Notes: generated by a model not told the origin, from the letters alone. Numbered from the stretch's first letter, positions 10,863 to 21,791 are shown. The stretch is 64,000 nucleotides of DNA from Nilaparvata lugens (GCF_014356525.2 NC_052518.1:97599932-97663931); one strand, 5' to 3'. Made by a program: numbers and translations.

Positions 10863-11230
10863 GGTTATTTGCTTCAATCTGAACAAAACAGACAAACTCC
10901 ATCTAGTACCCTACCCTGCAAGCAACCTCGCTGTAAAACCTGCCCTATCACTGACCCCTCTATTTTCTTTACTAGTCTAATCACCAACTTCAACCATCAA
11001 ACTCAAAGATCCAGTAATTGCATCTCCAAAAATTGCATTTACCTCATCTCCTGCAACTTCTGTCCTGCCTTTAACAGGTGAAACCACTACTGCCATAAAT
11101 CTCCGAATCAATAATCACAGAGCATCCTTTAAAAATAATACTTCACTACCCATGCCTCTGAGCACAACAACGACTTTGACCAAAGTCAATCTTATCCTAA
11201 ATTTTTGTGATTTGTCAAATTTTCATCCTG
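10862..11230 (+). pseudogene. Penelope-like element fragment, GIY-YIG endonuclease region
   Basis: The frame reads PCKQPRCKTCPI, then CISKNCIYLISCNFC. After a frameshift near 11078 it reads TGETTTAINLRINNHRASF. Together these match the Cys-rich linker and GIY-YIG nuclease region at the C-terminus of Penelope-like retroelements (CxxxRCxTC, C.S.NxVYLIxCxxC, YVGET..LxxRxNxHR). The YVG residues fall at the shift. The reverse transcriptase is absent. It is a short dead fragment. Confidence 0.6.
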
Positions 11231-12300
11231 AACATTATTGAAGGCAGAGTTCGAGTAATGGTCTAGTAATTTCATAGTTGTTACATGCAGTCATCTGCGA
11301 CTGTGAGAATTCTATTGTCATATCTTTGCAGTATTACATGATGATAGTTGTGAGTTAATGAATTATATAGTTTACCTCTGGAAAATGGAGTCTCATACAG
11401 AAGTTGATACTTTCACGGCCATTTGTTCATGGTCCTTGTAAACCCGGGGAGTATGTGAGCAAATCAGATCAGCATTCCCAATCGAGCCAGGCTCAACTAA
11501 ATATTTAAATTTGTTAAGTCAAAGCTTGGAGAGCGCATATAATGTTGAACCTTGCTGTTTTTTGTCACTTGCCTCACAGCCAATTTGGAAGGCCAAGGGT
11601 TGCAGGGCTGCTACGTTTTCTGAAACATTCATTCAACATACATTTCAAACTTGACAAGTGTCAGGACAAAATTTCACTCCAAAAAGGGTTTTCCAAAAAC
11701 AAGAGTAACGCCCATTAATGTTTCAAAGGTAAAAGGATAGGTTAGGTGGTTAGAATATCGGTTTTAAATGACTGTAGTGTTCCAAGGGAAATCTCTGATA
11801 GTATATCAGATATACTGGTGTCAGCTATCCACTATAGAAGGCAGTGGCAAGACAGAGAATCGACAACGCTGTTCTTTCTACACTGCCATTATAACGTGGA
11901 CTTTACTATATTTGGTGGTCACATTTTGCAGAAGCGAATAGGCCTCATATCAACGCTCAGATACCAAGATGTACATCAGGTCTTAGTTAATATATGTTGA
12001 TTCAAGATGTATGAGAGATCTTGAAATATTATGTTGTAGTCGAATTAACATGCGTATCTGAATCTAAATCAATGGCAACTTAATTTCCATACCATTAGTT
12101 GATTGATAAATGAAGGTGAAGAATTTTTAATTGAGGGTACCGTAGACCTACAGGTTATCGAGAATACTCATAAGTAACAGATCTTATGGATCGACAGATA
12201 TCAGTAGGCTATAATCGAAAGGATTATGGGACATTGGAGTTGCGATTATTAAAATGTTGCTTGTTGAGGCCAAATATTGAATCTAATAGTATATTTCGCA
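11231..12300. other. Unassigned non-coding stretch
   Basis: 11380-11500 has a minus-strand frame reading HTPRVYKDHEQMAVKVSTSV with a GTAAAC donor-like site, probably repeat debris. Short open frames at 11746-12000 have no coding character. Nothing else is recognised. Confidence 0.3.
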
Positions 12301-12420
12301 CCTAGGGCCGAAAATGAGACTTTTCCGGCTCGAAATCGGTTTTCAAGTCCGAGGCCGTAGGCCGAGGACTAGAAAAGATTGAGAGCCGGAAAAACATTTT
12401 TGCCCGTGGTGCGAACGCTA
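12300..12420. repeat. GC-rich palindromic repeat patch
   Basis: CCTAGGGCCGAAAATGAGAC through GTGGTGCGAACG contains nested inverted pairs such as CGAGGCCGTAGGCCGAGG. A related patch, CCCTAGGGCCGTAAAG, lies at 13752-13768. Non-coding. Confidence 0.45.
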
Positions 12421-12969
12421 TTTTTCGCCACACAGAGAAATAAACAATATATATGAGAATAATTGTTTATTAAGCAGTTCCGAAAACAAAAGTGGAAGGT
12501 CATAGCTCTAGCTATTAGTATAGTTATTAGTATCTAGTTATTAAAGTATAGAAAACTGAAGAATACATAATACTTGGAAACCTCACAGAATCATATTGAT
12601 TTTTCCAATACATCAATAAATTTTAATTCTATTAGGATCCTCCTCAATTTGAATCAGGCAGCCTTTTGTTTTCCCAATTCCAAAAAAAATACCTAAAATA
12701 CTCGTTTCACTGGGAATTCGTGTCTGATAGTAGCCTACATTATAACTGAAGAATATAAATTATTACTCATTTAATTGTGATCTATTCATGTTTTTCTTAT
12801 GAAATTCAATAAATTATAGGCCTACAGCATGAAGACTATGTCCAATTCATTTGTACTGGTGGCAAAATTTTACATTGAAAATAATTATTTGATAAAATCC
12901 AAGTTCAATAGTAATGAAAACAAATTCCTTCAAAAAATAATTGATAATAATACGTTTCGAGGGAAAAAA

Positions 12970-13065
12970 TTAAGAACAAAAAAATGGGAAGCATCGGGGG
13001 ATTTGAACCGAGGTACCATCGCTCCGTAAGCAAGCTCCTTACCGCTGCGCTACATAGACGTTCGT
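12970..13065 (-). mobile_element. tRNA-like SINE head
   Basis: On the minus strand: TAGCGCAGCGGTAAGGAGCT (A box), then GGTTCAAATCC (B box) about 40 bases later. The T-arm 3' strand and the acceptor stem do not pair properly, so this is a tRNA-derived repeat rather than a functional tRNA gene. Confidence 0.6.
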
Positions 13066-13349
13066 AAATGGTAGTCTTATAACCTGCTGATAAAAATACA
13101 CACTTTGGGCTATGGAACTTCAATTAGCCTACGGTAGCATAGATGAATTTGAACATTAATATTCTGAAAAATCTAGAAGGAAAATAGAAATTTGGGCTTC
13201 CAGGTGCACGAGATTGATATTTTTAGAATCTATGTTCAAAATTTGGAGATCTAAATCATTCCCGTTTTTCCGGTATGCAATCCACAAGTTGACATGTTTT
13301 GATGCGAACAAACACAACCCCACTCTCTCTTATTATATAGAAGAAGAAG

Positions 13350-13694
13350 ATATCTTACCTCTATTTCATACATCCAAATAAAATGATAGTATATTACTGC
13401 AGAATACTTTATTCAATTCTAGAAGCATAACTGATTCTGTTTCATAAACTATTTGTTAGAACGTTCAGCACCATGGATATTGCCCAAGTAGTTCCAAAAC
13501 TATCCACCAGGTTTTGTGATAAACGCAGTACTATGAGGTTTGAGGTTAGATTCTATTATACTCTGAAAATTGAATTTGAGTAGTTTATAATATCTTATTT
13601 GTATTTCATTCATCCAAATGAAATGATAGTATCTTATTGCAAAATACTTTATTCAATTCTAGAAGCATAAACTGATTCTGTTTCATAAACTATT
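13350..13694. repeat. Direct duplication of ~105 bp
   Basis: 13350-13455 and 13589-13694 share GATAGTAT, TACTTTATTCAATTCTAGAA and CTGATTCTGTTTCATAAACT with scattered differences. Non-coding. Confidence 0.7.
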
Positions 13695-13863
13695 TTGTAA
13701 ACCCGTTCATATCAAATCAGAATCAGCTGTTATTCAAGGTCATTTTACAGCCCTAGGGCCGTAAAGTTTTACCGGCCTGGTCGGAAAACAATCACTTTCG
13801 GCCACCATATGACGCACGTAAACCAGCTCATTACATCCAAGTGTGGCGAAAAATAATAAACGG

Positions 13864-14013
13864 CCCTGACAACATAGATTATACAAAATCACAGAAGGTG
13901 ATTAAATTCTCTCGATGGTCCTGACAACATAGATTATACAAATTCACAGAAGGTGATTAAATTCTCTCGATGGTCCTGACAACATAGATTATACAAATTC
14001 ACAGAAGGTGATT
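13864..14013. repeat. Three 55-bp tandem repeats
   Basis: CTGACAACATAGATTATACA begins at 13866, 13921 and 13976, an exact 55-bp period; copies 2 and 3 are nearly identical. The units abut with no spacers, so this is not a CRISPR-type array. Confidence 0.9.
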
Positions 14014-14472
14014 AAGTAGCCTACTAAAGTGTATGAAAACATCAAAAATCTCATGTTGCCTGCTCCAAATGGACGCATCGTTGAAAGGTTCTTATTTCTT
14101 TTTACTTATTGAACGAATCCGTTCAAAAAATCATACAACATTTTAATGAAAAATGCTACCAGAAGATCTTGCAGTTCGGTCAAAAAATCACACAATCCCT
14201 GGCCTGTGAAATATAAAATATACAGATGAGAAATTAACTTTACAGTACAGTAAAACGTCTACGCGTATAATTCGTTATTCTCTATAATTTGTTGTGGAAG
14301 CTCAGTCAATTGAAAAAACTAATTTAGCTCATAGTAGAGCAAAGTATTTCGGTCGCCTGGATCATTCATAGAAAAATCGAGCACTGTGTTATCTATAGAA
14401 ATATATTATCTAGGTTATCTATTTTACCGTAATTGAAAAATAAATTGCAGATACCTATGTACGGCTACTTAC

Positions 14473-14583
14473 CATCCAGTATGCGGAAACCATGAAGACC
14501 CAGAAAATTTTGACAGAAGTCTCCACACCCATCATCCACATGATGATCCCAATCTTTTGAAAGGTGAAGATCTTTCCAGGTCC
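14473..14583 (-). CDS. Exon of an unidentified multipass membrane protein
   Basis: A 111-base minus-strand exon bounded by a good acceptor (TTGCATTACTCACAG) and a consensus donor (GTAAGT), phase 0 at both ends. It encodes 37 residues starting GPGKIFTFQKIGIIMWMMG and ending VFMVSAYWM, with two short hydrophobic segments around a VETSVKIF linker. Codon use is coding-like and the other two frames are interrupted. It would follow the exon at 16513-16599 without a phase conflict. Further exons are not certain; a short phase-0 reading at 8392-8427 after a TTATTTTCAG acceptor could be a last exon. I do not recognise the family. Confidence 0.6.
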
Positions 14584-14599
14584 CTGTGAGTAATGCAAA

Positions 14600-15260
14600 T
14601 GATTTAATACAGTGTCTGAATGAAAAAATTAGTGATTTAAATTCATAACCTACATTTTATAAAGTAGATCCGCTATTCAACTATTAGTTTAAGGTTTGTT
14701 GTAAATAATTCACTCGATCTGAGAACTGTACATAATATCAATACTTAGTCGAATTATCCAACATTAATAATTCATTTATAATGTGTTATTAAATCAATAG
14801 AATCATCAGATAGTCTGTTCATGATTTTATGATGTAGAGATGTAGAGATAGATTTCAAATGAATAAATTCAAACAATAGCAAAAATAATAAAAAGTTTAC
14901 ACATCCATGTGAAAAATGTTGAGAACGGAGGATTTTTGTTAAGAGTAGACTACTCTACTGTGACTAAAATTCATCAAAATCTTTATTATTATACACTTTT
15001 AAAATGTTTTAATTAATAATTTATAGCAGTGATGAAAAATAGCCCACGTATCTCATCCACTTCAAGTTCAATGTTCTAATCTAAAGTTTTCTATTCCATT
15101 CTAAATTATTGAAATTGTTTACTATTTTTTATTTTCTCTTCTCCAAGGAAGCTAACTCACTCTTCGAATATCTCAAATAAAACCAAATTTCTTTGCTGTT
15201 TAAAATCTTCCAATATTATATTCTTTGAAAAATTTTGTGTTCGATTTGATTTGATCTTGA
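14600..15260. other. Intron-like AT-rich sequence
   Basis: Lies between the two minus-strand membrane-protein exons. No open frame, repeat or RNA gene was recognised. Confidence 0.4.
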
Positions 15261-15269
15261 TATCATGAA

Positions 15270-16415
15270 TGTAATAAATTGCATTCCTGTGATGTATTGC
15301 GGTCGGTCGCCTGTGATTGCAGCGTAATTGAACGTGTTAATACCTACAAATATTTGGGGGTCACAATAGACCATAAATTATCATGGGCCCCGCACATTCA
15401 AACAGTAAGGCAAAAACTTGGAAAATTTATGTTCGCCTTTTCGCAGCTTGCTGACTGTAGGGCATTGCAGGTCTGTTTACTTTTCCTACGTGCAGCGTTG
15501 TTGAGTCTCGGCGTCGTTGTTGCGGCCTCTTGCTGTCACTCAGAGAACCCTAATAAAAATAATTTTAAATAAACCCATGCGATACCCTACAGAACAACTT
15601 TTTTCCGAATTCCATGTCCTTATTATCAGACAAATATACATAAAAACCCTCCTCACCTTCACCAAATCCTACAAAGCAGAAATATTAATTTACTGAATCA
15701 CCACACAATTACCAAACTAGACATAGATTAAATTTTAGATTTGGTACTCCTAGAGCCACTTTAGCTCCAGCAAATAACACCCATTCCACATTGTGCACCT
15801 CCTCCACCGAAATTTGCCTACATCAATCCAGGAGGCTGAGGGGCGCAGTGTACCTGTTTACAAAAGAAAAATAGTCCAATGGCTATTCAACATTGGCAGG
15901 GATGCTTCGGAGGCCCTTGTCAATTCACCCCACACCTGGGTTTCGTCTTAGATATTCGTCTACAGATATTCCCATTTTTCATTTTGTTATAAGCCATTAG
16001 TTTTTCCGTGTTTCGTTATTTTTTCTTTTTTTTCTCTCTCTTCTTGCTTGTGTTTAGTTTCTTGTTTTTGATGCAGCGCTCTATTAACTCTTTCAACCTT
16101 ATAGCACCAACCTATATCAGTAATAGATTTAACCTATTTTATTTTCTACATTTGAAGTTATTGCTTAATTAAAGTTTATTTTTGTTTAAAAAAGTAAAAT
16201 TTAAAAGTTTTTCAAGAAATGATTTCGATTATCCTGTATTTCTCAAGGCTTTTCTAGATAGGAATTCTTTCCCCACACACGGATTTATAGTCTAAGTGGG
16301 GAAATATATTTCCTTGATTTGTTTTTGTATAACTGTTATTGTTATTAGTTATTTTGTATAACTGATATGTATATGATTTTTTTTTTTGGAAATAAAAATT
16401 GAATTGAATTGAATT
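15270..16415 (+). mobile_element. 3' end of a Jockey/CR1-like LINE
   Basis: ORF2 C-terminus (15279-15760, frameshifted), then a 3' UTR ending with AATAAAAATTGAATTGAATT, a poly(A) signal plus TTGAA tail at 16392-16416. It is inserted in the intron between the minus-strand exons, in the opposite orientation. The endonuclease and RT palm are missing by 5' truncation. Confidence 0.65.
15279..15760 (+). pseudogene. LINE ORF2 C-terminal fragment
   Basis: Reads VNTYKYLGVTIDHKLSWAPH, the YLG..(I/L)D..L.W box after the RT palm, then VRQKLGKFMFAFSQL. After a frame change near 15560 it reads MRYPTEQLFSEFHVLIIRQI, a characteristic late block of CR1/Jockey ORF2, then NFRFGTPRATL. Several frame changes and stops make it non-functional. 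Confidence 0.65.
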
Positions 16416-16512
16416 CATGATTGATTTGAATTACACGACAAAAAACTGTGTGAGAGTAATTGCAAATAATTGTATTTGTTAGCTGAGTAAATTCAAAAAG
16501 AGGAAAACTCAC

Positions 16513-16599
16513 CACCCAATGGATGCAGCGCGACACGACTCTGAAGATGTTCATGACGTTCAGAGAGTACATTTGGTCGATCATAATAACAACAGCAAT
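16513..16599 (-). CDS. Exon of an unidentified multipass membrane protein
   Basis: An 87-base minus-strand exon with acceptor GGTTCTGCTAG and consensus donor GTGAGT, phase 0 on both sides. It encodes 29 residues beginning IAVVIMIDQMYSLNVMN and ending VVSRCIHWV. An internal Met (residue 6) could be the start if 16599 is not a true acceptor. The amphipathic, Met-rich make-up matches the next exon (14473-14583), which joins in phase. Upstream exons would lie beyond 16.6 kb, possibly in or past the scaffold gap. The protein family is unknown to me. Confidence 0.55.
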
Positions 16600-17060
16600 C
16601 TAGCAGAACCGCTAAAACATAGTAAAAAATATAATGTAAAGATAAATACATTAATATATAACATAGAGAAAATATAGCATAAGATATGGTATAGGTAGTT
16701 TATGTTCCAAATTTCAAGCCGAATTTTTGGTTAATTCAAGCCGAGTACTGTCTATTATTACTGTTTTGGCGGGGTGAACAGCACAGTATGAGAGACTACT
16801 ATTCGCTTGAGTTAACAGTGTAATTTAGAACATAAACGCCCTACAATGGGATATCTTCTTATGCTATATTTTCTCTATGTAAATATAGAATTATAATATT
16901 AAGCACAGACGTTGAAGATTACAATTTTCTAGTGAACAGTTAAAATACAACGGGATCCCATTATTGCTCTCATAAAACACAATTAATAAAATGAAGCTTA
17001 GACTTGAAAAATATAAAAGAAATAATCTCAAACAAAATAAAATCTCTTGACAAAGTGTGA
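16600..17060. other. Non-coding, inverted 20-bp block
   Basis: ATATAACATAGAGAAAATAT at about 16656 recurs inverted near 16862 (ATATTTTCTCTATGT), and TATGTTCCAAATT near 16700 is mirrored near 16819. A ~220-bp foldback element is likely. No gene is seen. Confidence 0.4.
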
Positions 17061-17205
17061 TTTATTGATTGATTCTTACAAAAGTACATCATAAGAATGA
17101 TTGGGAGAGAAAAAAAATAAGGTAACCTTGTGCTATTCCTCTCCCAAATTTGGATAAGGCTACACATAGTCCGAAATAGGTCGTCTTGTTGATCACTTCA
17201 CAAAA
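17060..17205 (-). repeat. LINE 3'-end family with GGGAGAG/CTCTCCC hairpin (copy 2)
   Basis: Minus-strand copy of the 8590-8740 family: ACCTATTTCGGACTATGTGT, then the GGGAGAG/CTCTCCC stem, ending in an AATCAATAAA tail. Good identity to the copy at 29840-29965. Confidence 0.65.
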
Positions 17206-17506
17206 TGTTCAGTCCTTAATTATTTTTACAAAGTAGATTTTTTAATTTAGATGCTTCAGAGCACAAAAGAAATATTTCACATTATTATCACTAAAATAGG
17301 AAATATTCATAATTATATTGAAGGACATAAAAAACAAACTTAATTCATTCTAAAGTAGGCACTCAGGTGTCCATATCAAATTGGATTTCTTTATACTTGG
17401 AAACGTTAAACTTGGATTTATATGTGTGATAATTTAATTCTCACCTATATATTGACATAAATACATGCAAATCCAATTATGTCTATCAATGCTTGCTGCA
17501 TGGATA

Positions 17507-17606
17507 NNNNNNNNNNNNNNNNNNNNNNNNNNNNNNNNNNNNNNNNNNNNNNNNNNNNNNNNNNNNNNNNNNNNNNNNNNNNNNNNNNNNNNNNNNNNNN
17601 NNNNNN
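17507..17606. other. Scaffold gap (100 N)
   Basis: Exactly 100 unknown bases, the conventional size for a gap of unknown length. Sequence on the two sides may not be adjacent in the genome. Confidence 0.98.
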
Positions 17607-17664
17607 TGATAAATAATGCACAGCTTTTGCAGTTTCATGGAAATTTCCTTAGTAGTTTTTTTTT

Positions 17665-17712
17665 TTTACTTTCCTTGTCCTACTACTGTAGGTGAGGAAA
17701 GTATTGCTTTCA
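17665..17712 (+). repeat. 5' stub of the CTTTCCTTGCCC repeat family
   Basis: ACTTTCCTTGTCCTACTACT, then GTGAGGAAAGTATTGCTTTC matches the start of the longer copies at 19839 and 28913. It is truncated after about 48 bases. Confidence 0.6.
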
Positions 17713-18105
17713 CATAAAGAACAAGATTCCCTAATTTTTATGTATTTAATTTTAAAACCCCCTCATTACAGTGTTAATTTGCATTATTTTAATGCTAACT
17801 CTATCCGTGATTATTATGTAAAATCTTATTCGTTGTATAGTTAGGAAAAGAGAATACTTTATAGGCATTACAGATGATATTCCAATGATTTCCCCCACCC
17901 TACGGATCACTGTATATGAATAAAATTACAGTAGCTCACCGCTTCACATATTATCAAAATACGTCCATTGTTCACAATAAATAGAACAATTTTAAAGGTT
18001 TTTATTCACTACATGCAATTGGTTGTAATATTGTTAATTTTGCAATTATGCTACATTGGTTGTTAATATAGTTGGTTCATCATAGTATTGGAGTGTTGAG
18101 TGTAA

Positions 18106-18878
18106 AGCTACGTTTACACTATGTAGCTGGAGAGCTATATCAAATTTGAGCTACATATAGCTCTGTCAGCTACATATAGCTCTGCTAGATGTAGCTCTGC
18201 AATAAGTAGATTTAACTCTAATTTTGTGTAGCAAAGCTATATGTAGCTCTGCTATAATTAACTTTGATGCCATTACTTGTAGCAGAGCTACATATAGTTT
18301 GGAATAAACCAGTATTCACTGCTCAGTTCCCAGCCAGATGCCGAAGAAGGTAGCTCTTGCATAAGCCGCAGCAACTGTAATATTTTCAGCACAGAGAATA
18401 GAAAGAAGATATTGGATTTTGTCTCTATTCCAGTCAAATCTACTCTCCATCATTGCACAATAATATATCAATCAAAAAGAAATGCTCGCAATGCGCAGTA
18501 ACCTACTAGCACTCTGACAACAAATGAGTACAGTATATCTGGTGTAAACCCAGCAGGCACTAAACAGCTGCAAACAGCAGTAAACAGCTGCGGCAGCCTT
18601 CCTTCAAGGACAGAGCAGCTACATCTAGCTCTGCTATAAACAAAAATTGAAATGTAGCAGAGCTATATTATATATGTAGCAGAGGTAACGATTCTCTTTG
18701 ACGTTTACCGAAAATTTTGGATAGTTCATCTTCTGCTATATAGCTGAGAAAATAGGCTAAAAACTGATATATAGCCGGGCTAGCAGATCTCCAGTGTTAC
18801 TTCTTGAACTTGTAGCAGAGCTATATGGCTGAGCTACATGTAGCTCAGCTAGCTCTGCTACATAGTGTAAACCTAGCT
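18106..18878. mobile_element. 773-bp MITE built from TAGCTCTGCTA palindromes, TAA duplication
   Basis: The ends AGCTACGTTTACACTATGTA (18106) and CATAGTGTAAACCTAGCT (ending 18878) are inverted copies, flanked by TAA at 18103-18105 and 18879-18881, as in PIF/Harbinger MITEs. The interior carries more than ten direct and inverted copies of GTAGCTCTGCTA / AGCTACATATAGC. Its right end sits on the left end of a second element (18880-19660). No open reading frame is present. Confidence 0.75.
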
Positions 18879-18879
18879 T

Positions 18880-19660
18880 AAGGCTGTGCAAAGGCTAAAA
18901 ATAAACTTTTTACTGGTGATATTTTTCAAAGTTTTTCGATTTGTATATCATCAAGCTATCAAAATGAAAACGTTTTCTTAGGAAAATGTTTGGAGAATGT
19001 TTGAAGAATATTTGTGCAAAGTTTTAAGTCTATAGTGTGAGCTAGTGTGAAATCAGTTTGAGCTGTAGTGTGATTTTACGTAACAATTTTCGAAAAATGC
19101 CCTCTCCTGAACCCCCCTGTGCTCCTGATCGGAATTTTTCTGCATACATCTAATTATTTTTCGTAGCTGAACAAAAAAGTTCCTCATCACTTTGCTGTGA
19201 AATGAGCGGTTAAAAAGTGCAAAATTTTTGGGGGGCCCCAGCTCCCTCAAGGGGGCAAATTTCTAAAAATCCTTTCCTAGTGAATGTTTTGAGGCTACCA
19301 TAAGCAATAGTGCGAAATTTCAATTTTTAGGCTCAGTAGTTTGGGCTGTGGTGTTATTTCAGTCTGTTGCTTAGCCTTTTATAGATATGGAGATTGATAT
19401 TTTCAGGAATTTCTTTTTTATTAAATCAACAATACCATGAAGAATGTATCATCTGAATCTCATGGATTTATCTCTTACCGAATTTGAAATTTTCTGTCCC
19501 AAAAATTGAACTTTAGGCGCTCATATCTCAAAAAGGAATGATCGGAAAAAATGTTTTTCTGAGAAAACGTTTTTGTTTTGATAGCTTGATGATATACAAA
19601 TCGAAAAACTTTGAAAAATATCACCAGTAGAAATTTTATTTTTAGCCTTTGCACAGCCTT
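18880..19660. mobile_element. 780-bp MITE with ~100-bp inverted repeats
   Basis: AAGGCTGTGCAAAGGCTAAA at 18880 is mirrored by TTTAGCCTTTGCACAGCCTT ending at 19660, and the arms stay alike for about 100 bases (shared GGTGATATTTTTCAAAG and GATATACAAATCG-type blocks). The target duplication is unclear because another MITE is inserted at the left tip. No coding frame. Confidence 0.7.
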
Positions 19661-19838
19661 GAGAGAGGGTTGGCTGTGTCCTAACTTTGCCATCCTGGGT
19701 AATGTAAGGGCAGCGGTTCTATTCAATTCACTTCCAACCTCAATCTGTTTCAAGATGGAAATAAATTACATATTACACATGTTTTCAATATTTAATTTGG
19801 TTTTTAATTTAATAACATAATATGTTACTCTCTTTATT

Positions 19839-21000
19839 ACTTTCCTTGCCCTACTACCATAGGTAAGGAAAGTATTGCTTTCCAAAAAAAATAAGGTACC
19901 CCAATTTCAAGTTTTCTATACGTTTCAAGGTCCCCTGAGTCCAAAAACATGATTTTTGGGTATTGGTCTGTGTGTGTGTATGTGTGTATGTCTGTGAACA
20001 CGATAACTCCATTCCTAATTAACCGATTGACTTGAAATTTTGATCTTGGGGTCCTTATACCATGAGGACCCGACAATAAGAAATTCAATAAAATTCAATT
20101 CAAGATGGCGGATAATTACTAAAAAACCTTGTTTTTTCACGATTTTCTCGAAAACGGCTCTAACGATTTCCTTCAAATTTATACCATGGATAGCTATTTA
20201 TAAGCTCTATCAACTGACGTGAGTCTCATTTCTGGGAAAATTTCAGGAGCTCCGTAATATTCTTGAGAAAAATGACGGATAATTACTAAAAAACCATGTT
20301 TTTTCACGATTTTCTCAAAAACGGCTTCAACGATTTTCTTTAAATTTATACCATGGATAGCTATTCATAAGCCCTATCAACTGACAAGAGTCTAATTTCT
20401 GGGAAGATTACAGGAGCTCCGTAATATTCTTGAGAAAAATGGCGGATAATTACTAATAAACCATGTTTTTCACGGTTTTCTCGAAAACGGCTCTAACGAT
20501 TTTCTTCAAATTTATACCATGGATAGCTATTTACAAGCCCTATCAACTGACATGAGTCTCATTTCTGGGAGATTTCTGGGATTTATTTCAAATTCATACC
20601 CTGTATAGTTATTTATCAGATCTATCAACTGGCATGAGTCTTTTTCTTTGGAAACTAATGGGGTCCACCCCATCCTTGAGAAATGGACTTTGTAAACTCC
20701 TTCTCGTGCATGAGGTAGGTAGATAGAGCAGTTTATAAAAAGAACACATAGTCGAGATATTTTATGTGTAGAACAGCTGTTTTTACGACTTTAAAAAAAA
20801 TCATCGAATTTCACAATTTACACAAAGGAAAAAGTACTCTGAAAACAATTATATTATATACACATATACAGTAGTCTGATCGTAGTTTCAAATATGTTGC
20901 CGCCAATCGTCATTATGTTATTACTCTAAATTATTCTCGTTTAAGAATGAGGTTTACAGTTCAATGAGCAAGGAAAGTTGTGTGAGTGTACCACACCAGA
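19839..21000 (+). repeat. Dispersed CTTTCCTTGCCC repeat, copy with three 167-bp units
   Basis: Starts with a hairpin (CTTTCCTTGCCC ... GGTAAGGAAAG) and ends GCAAGGAAAGTTGTGTGAGT plus GTACCACACCAGA, like the copy at 28913-29770. Internally a 167-bp unit starting CGGATAATTACTAA is present three times (20109, 20276, 20443); the other copy has one. A GT-rich spacer lies at 19965-19990. This is a transposon-like dispersed repeat of unknown class. Confidence 0.7.
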
Positions 21001-21059
21001 TTTTTTTTATCTGATCTTGACGGTTATGTTGTGTGCATGTGAATGATGACTTTTGATGT

Positions 21060-21460
21060 TATTTCAATAATTTTGTTATCCTGAAATATTTCTTTTACTT
21101 TTTCTTCTTCATCTTCTCTTTCTTTTTTTCGTTTTCTATTGCTGCCTTTTCACTTGATTCTTTATCTTCTTCTTATCCATCTTCATTTTATTCTTCCAAT
21201 TTTCTGCTTCTCTTCTTCCACCCACTGTATCTGCTTGTTCTTCTTCTCACTCTTCTTTGTCTTCTTCTGCCTCATCCTCTCCTTCTTGATAGTGTTCATC
21301 GCATTATGTCTTTTACCACCATGCTGTCAAGCTGTTTAGCTTGCTCATCTTCATCATCATCTTCTTCTTCTTCTTCTCTTCTTCTTCTTCTTCTTCTTCT
21401 TCTTCTTCTTCTTCTCTTCTTCTTCTTCTTCTTCGTCATCATCATAATCATCATAATCAT

Positions 21461-21509
<49 letters not shown>

Positions 21510-21620
21510 GGTTTTTGCATCTCTTTCTTCTCCTTCCTTTTTCAGCTTGTTTTTCTCCTCCTCCGTACTATTCTTCCGCTTCTTCTTCACCCCCTCCTTA
21601 CCGAATACTTTGGCTGTTTT
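21060..21620. repeat. TTC and ATC microsatellites
   Basis: A pyrimidine-rich region (21080-21290) leads into a TTC array (21357-21433) and then an ATC array (21434-21511). Long Ser-, Leu- or His-rich frames on the plus strand and Asp/Glu/Lys frames on the minus strand are produced by the repeat itself. Confidence 0.85.
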
Positions 21621-21639
21621 TTCTCCTCATTGACCAACT

Positions 21640-21791
21640 GGCTGCTTCTCTCTTCTGACCAACTGGCCACTAAAATCGTGTGGTTTGACCCGCTAAACCT
21701 TTTCTTGTGTGTCTATGCCAATCAGCAGTCGACCATCAATGCCCAGATAATAAACTTTATCGAAACCATCAATGATATTGCGCCAGATTAA
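21640..21791 (+). CDS. Possible orphan C-terminal coding segment
   Basis: After the microsatellites one frame reads DQLATKIVWFDPLNLFLC and continues to NFIETINDIAPD before TAA (21789-21791). Codon choice (GTC, GCC, ATC, GAC, CAG) is coding-like and the other plus frames stop quickly. The 5' boundary is unclear; no strong acceptor is visible, and GACCAACTGGC occurs twice just upstream. It could be a terminal exon or a transposon remnant. No domain is recognised and there is no AATAAA nearby. Confidence 0.3.

Larger units (their letters stand above)
12421..13853. mobile_element. Candidate 1.43-kb TIR element carrying a SINE head
   Basis: TTTTTCGCCACAC at 12421 is a perfect inverted match of GTGTGGCGAAAAA ending at 13853, and TA abuts both ends (12419-12420, 13854-13855). 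The arms are short, so chance association is possible. Inside are a tRNA-like SINE head (12970-13065) and a diverged direct duplication (13350-13455 and 13589-13694). No transposase is seen. Confidence 0.35.

Noticed and set aside
12985..13060. Possible tRNA genes here and at 9410-9505 and 10445-10548
   Set aside because: A and B boxes are present but acceptor or T-arm pairing fails, or a SINE body is attached.
13864..14013. CRISPR-like array
   Set aside because: The 55-bp units abut with no spacers, and the DNA is eukaryotic.
21306..21658. Ser/Leu- and His-rich frames of 100-160 codons
   Set aside because: They are produced by TTC and ATC microsatellites.
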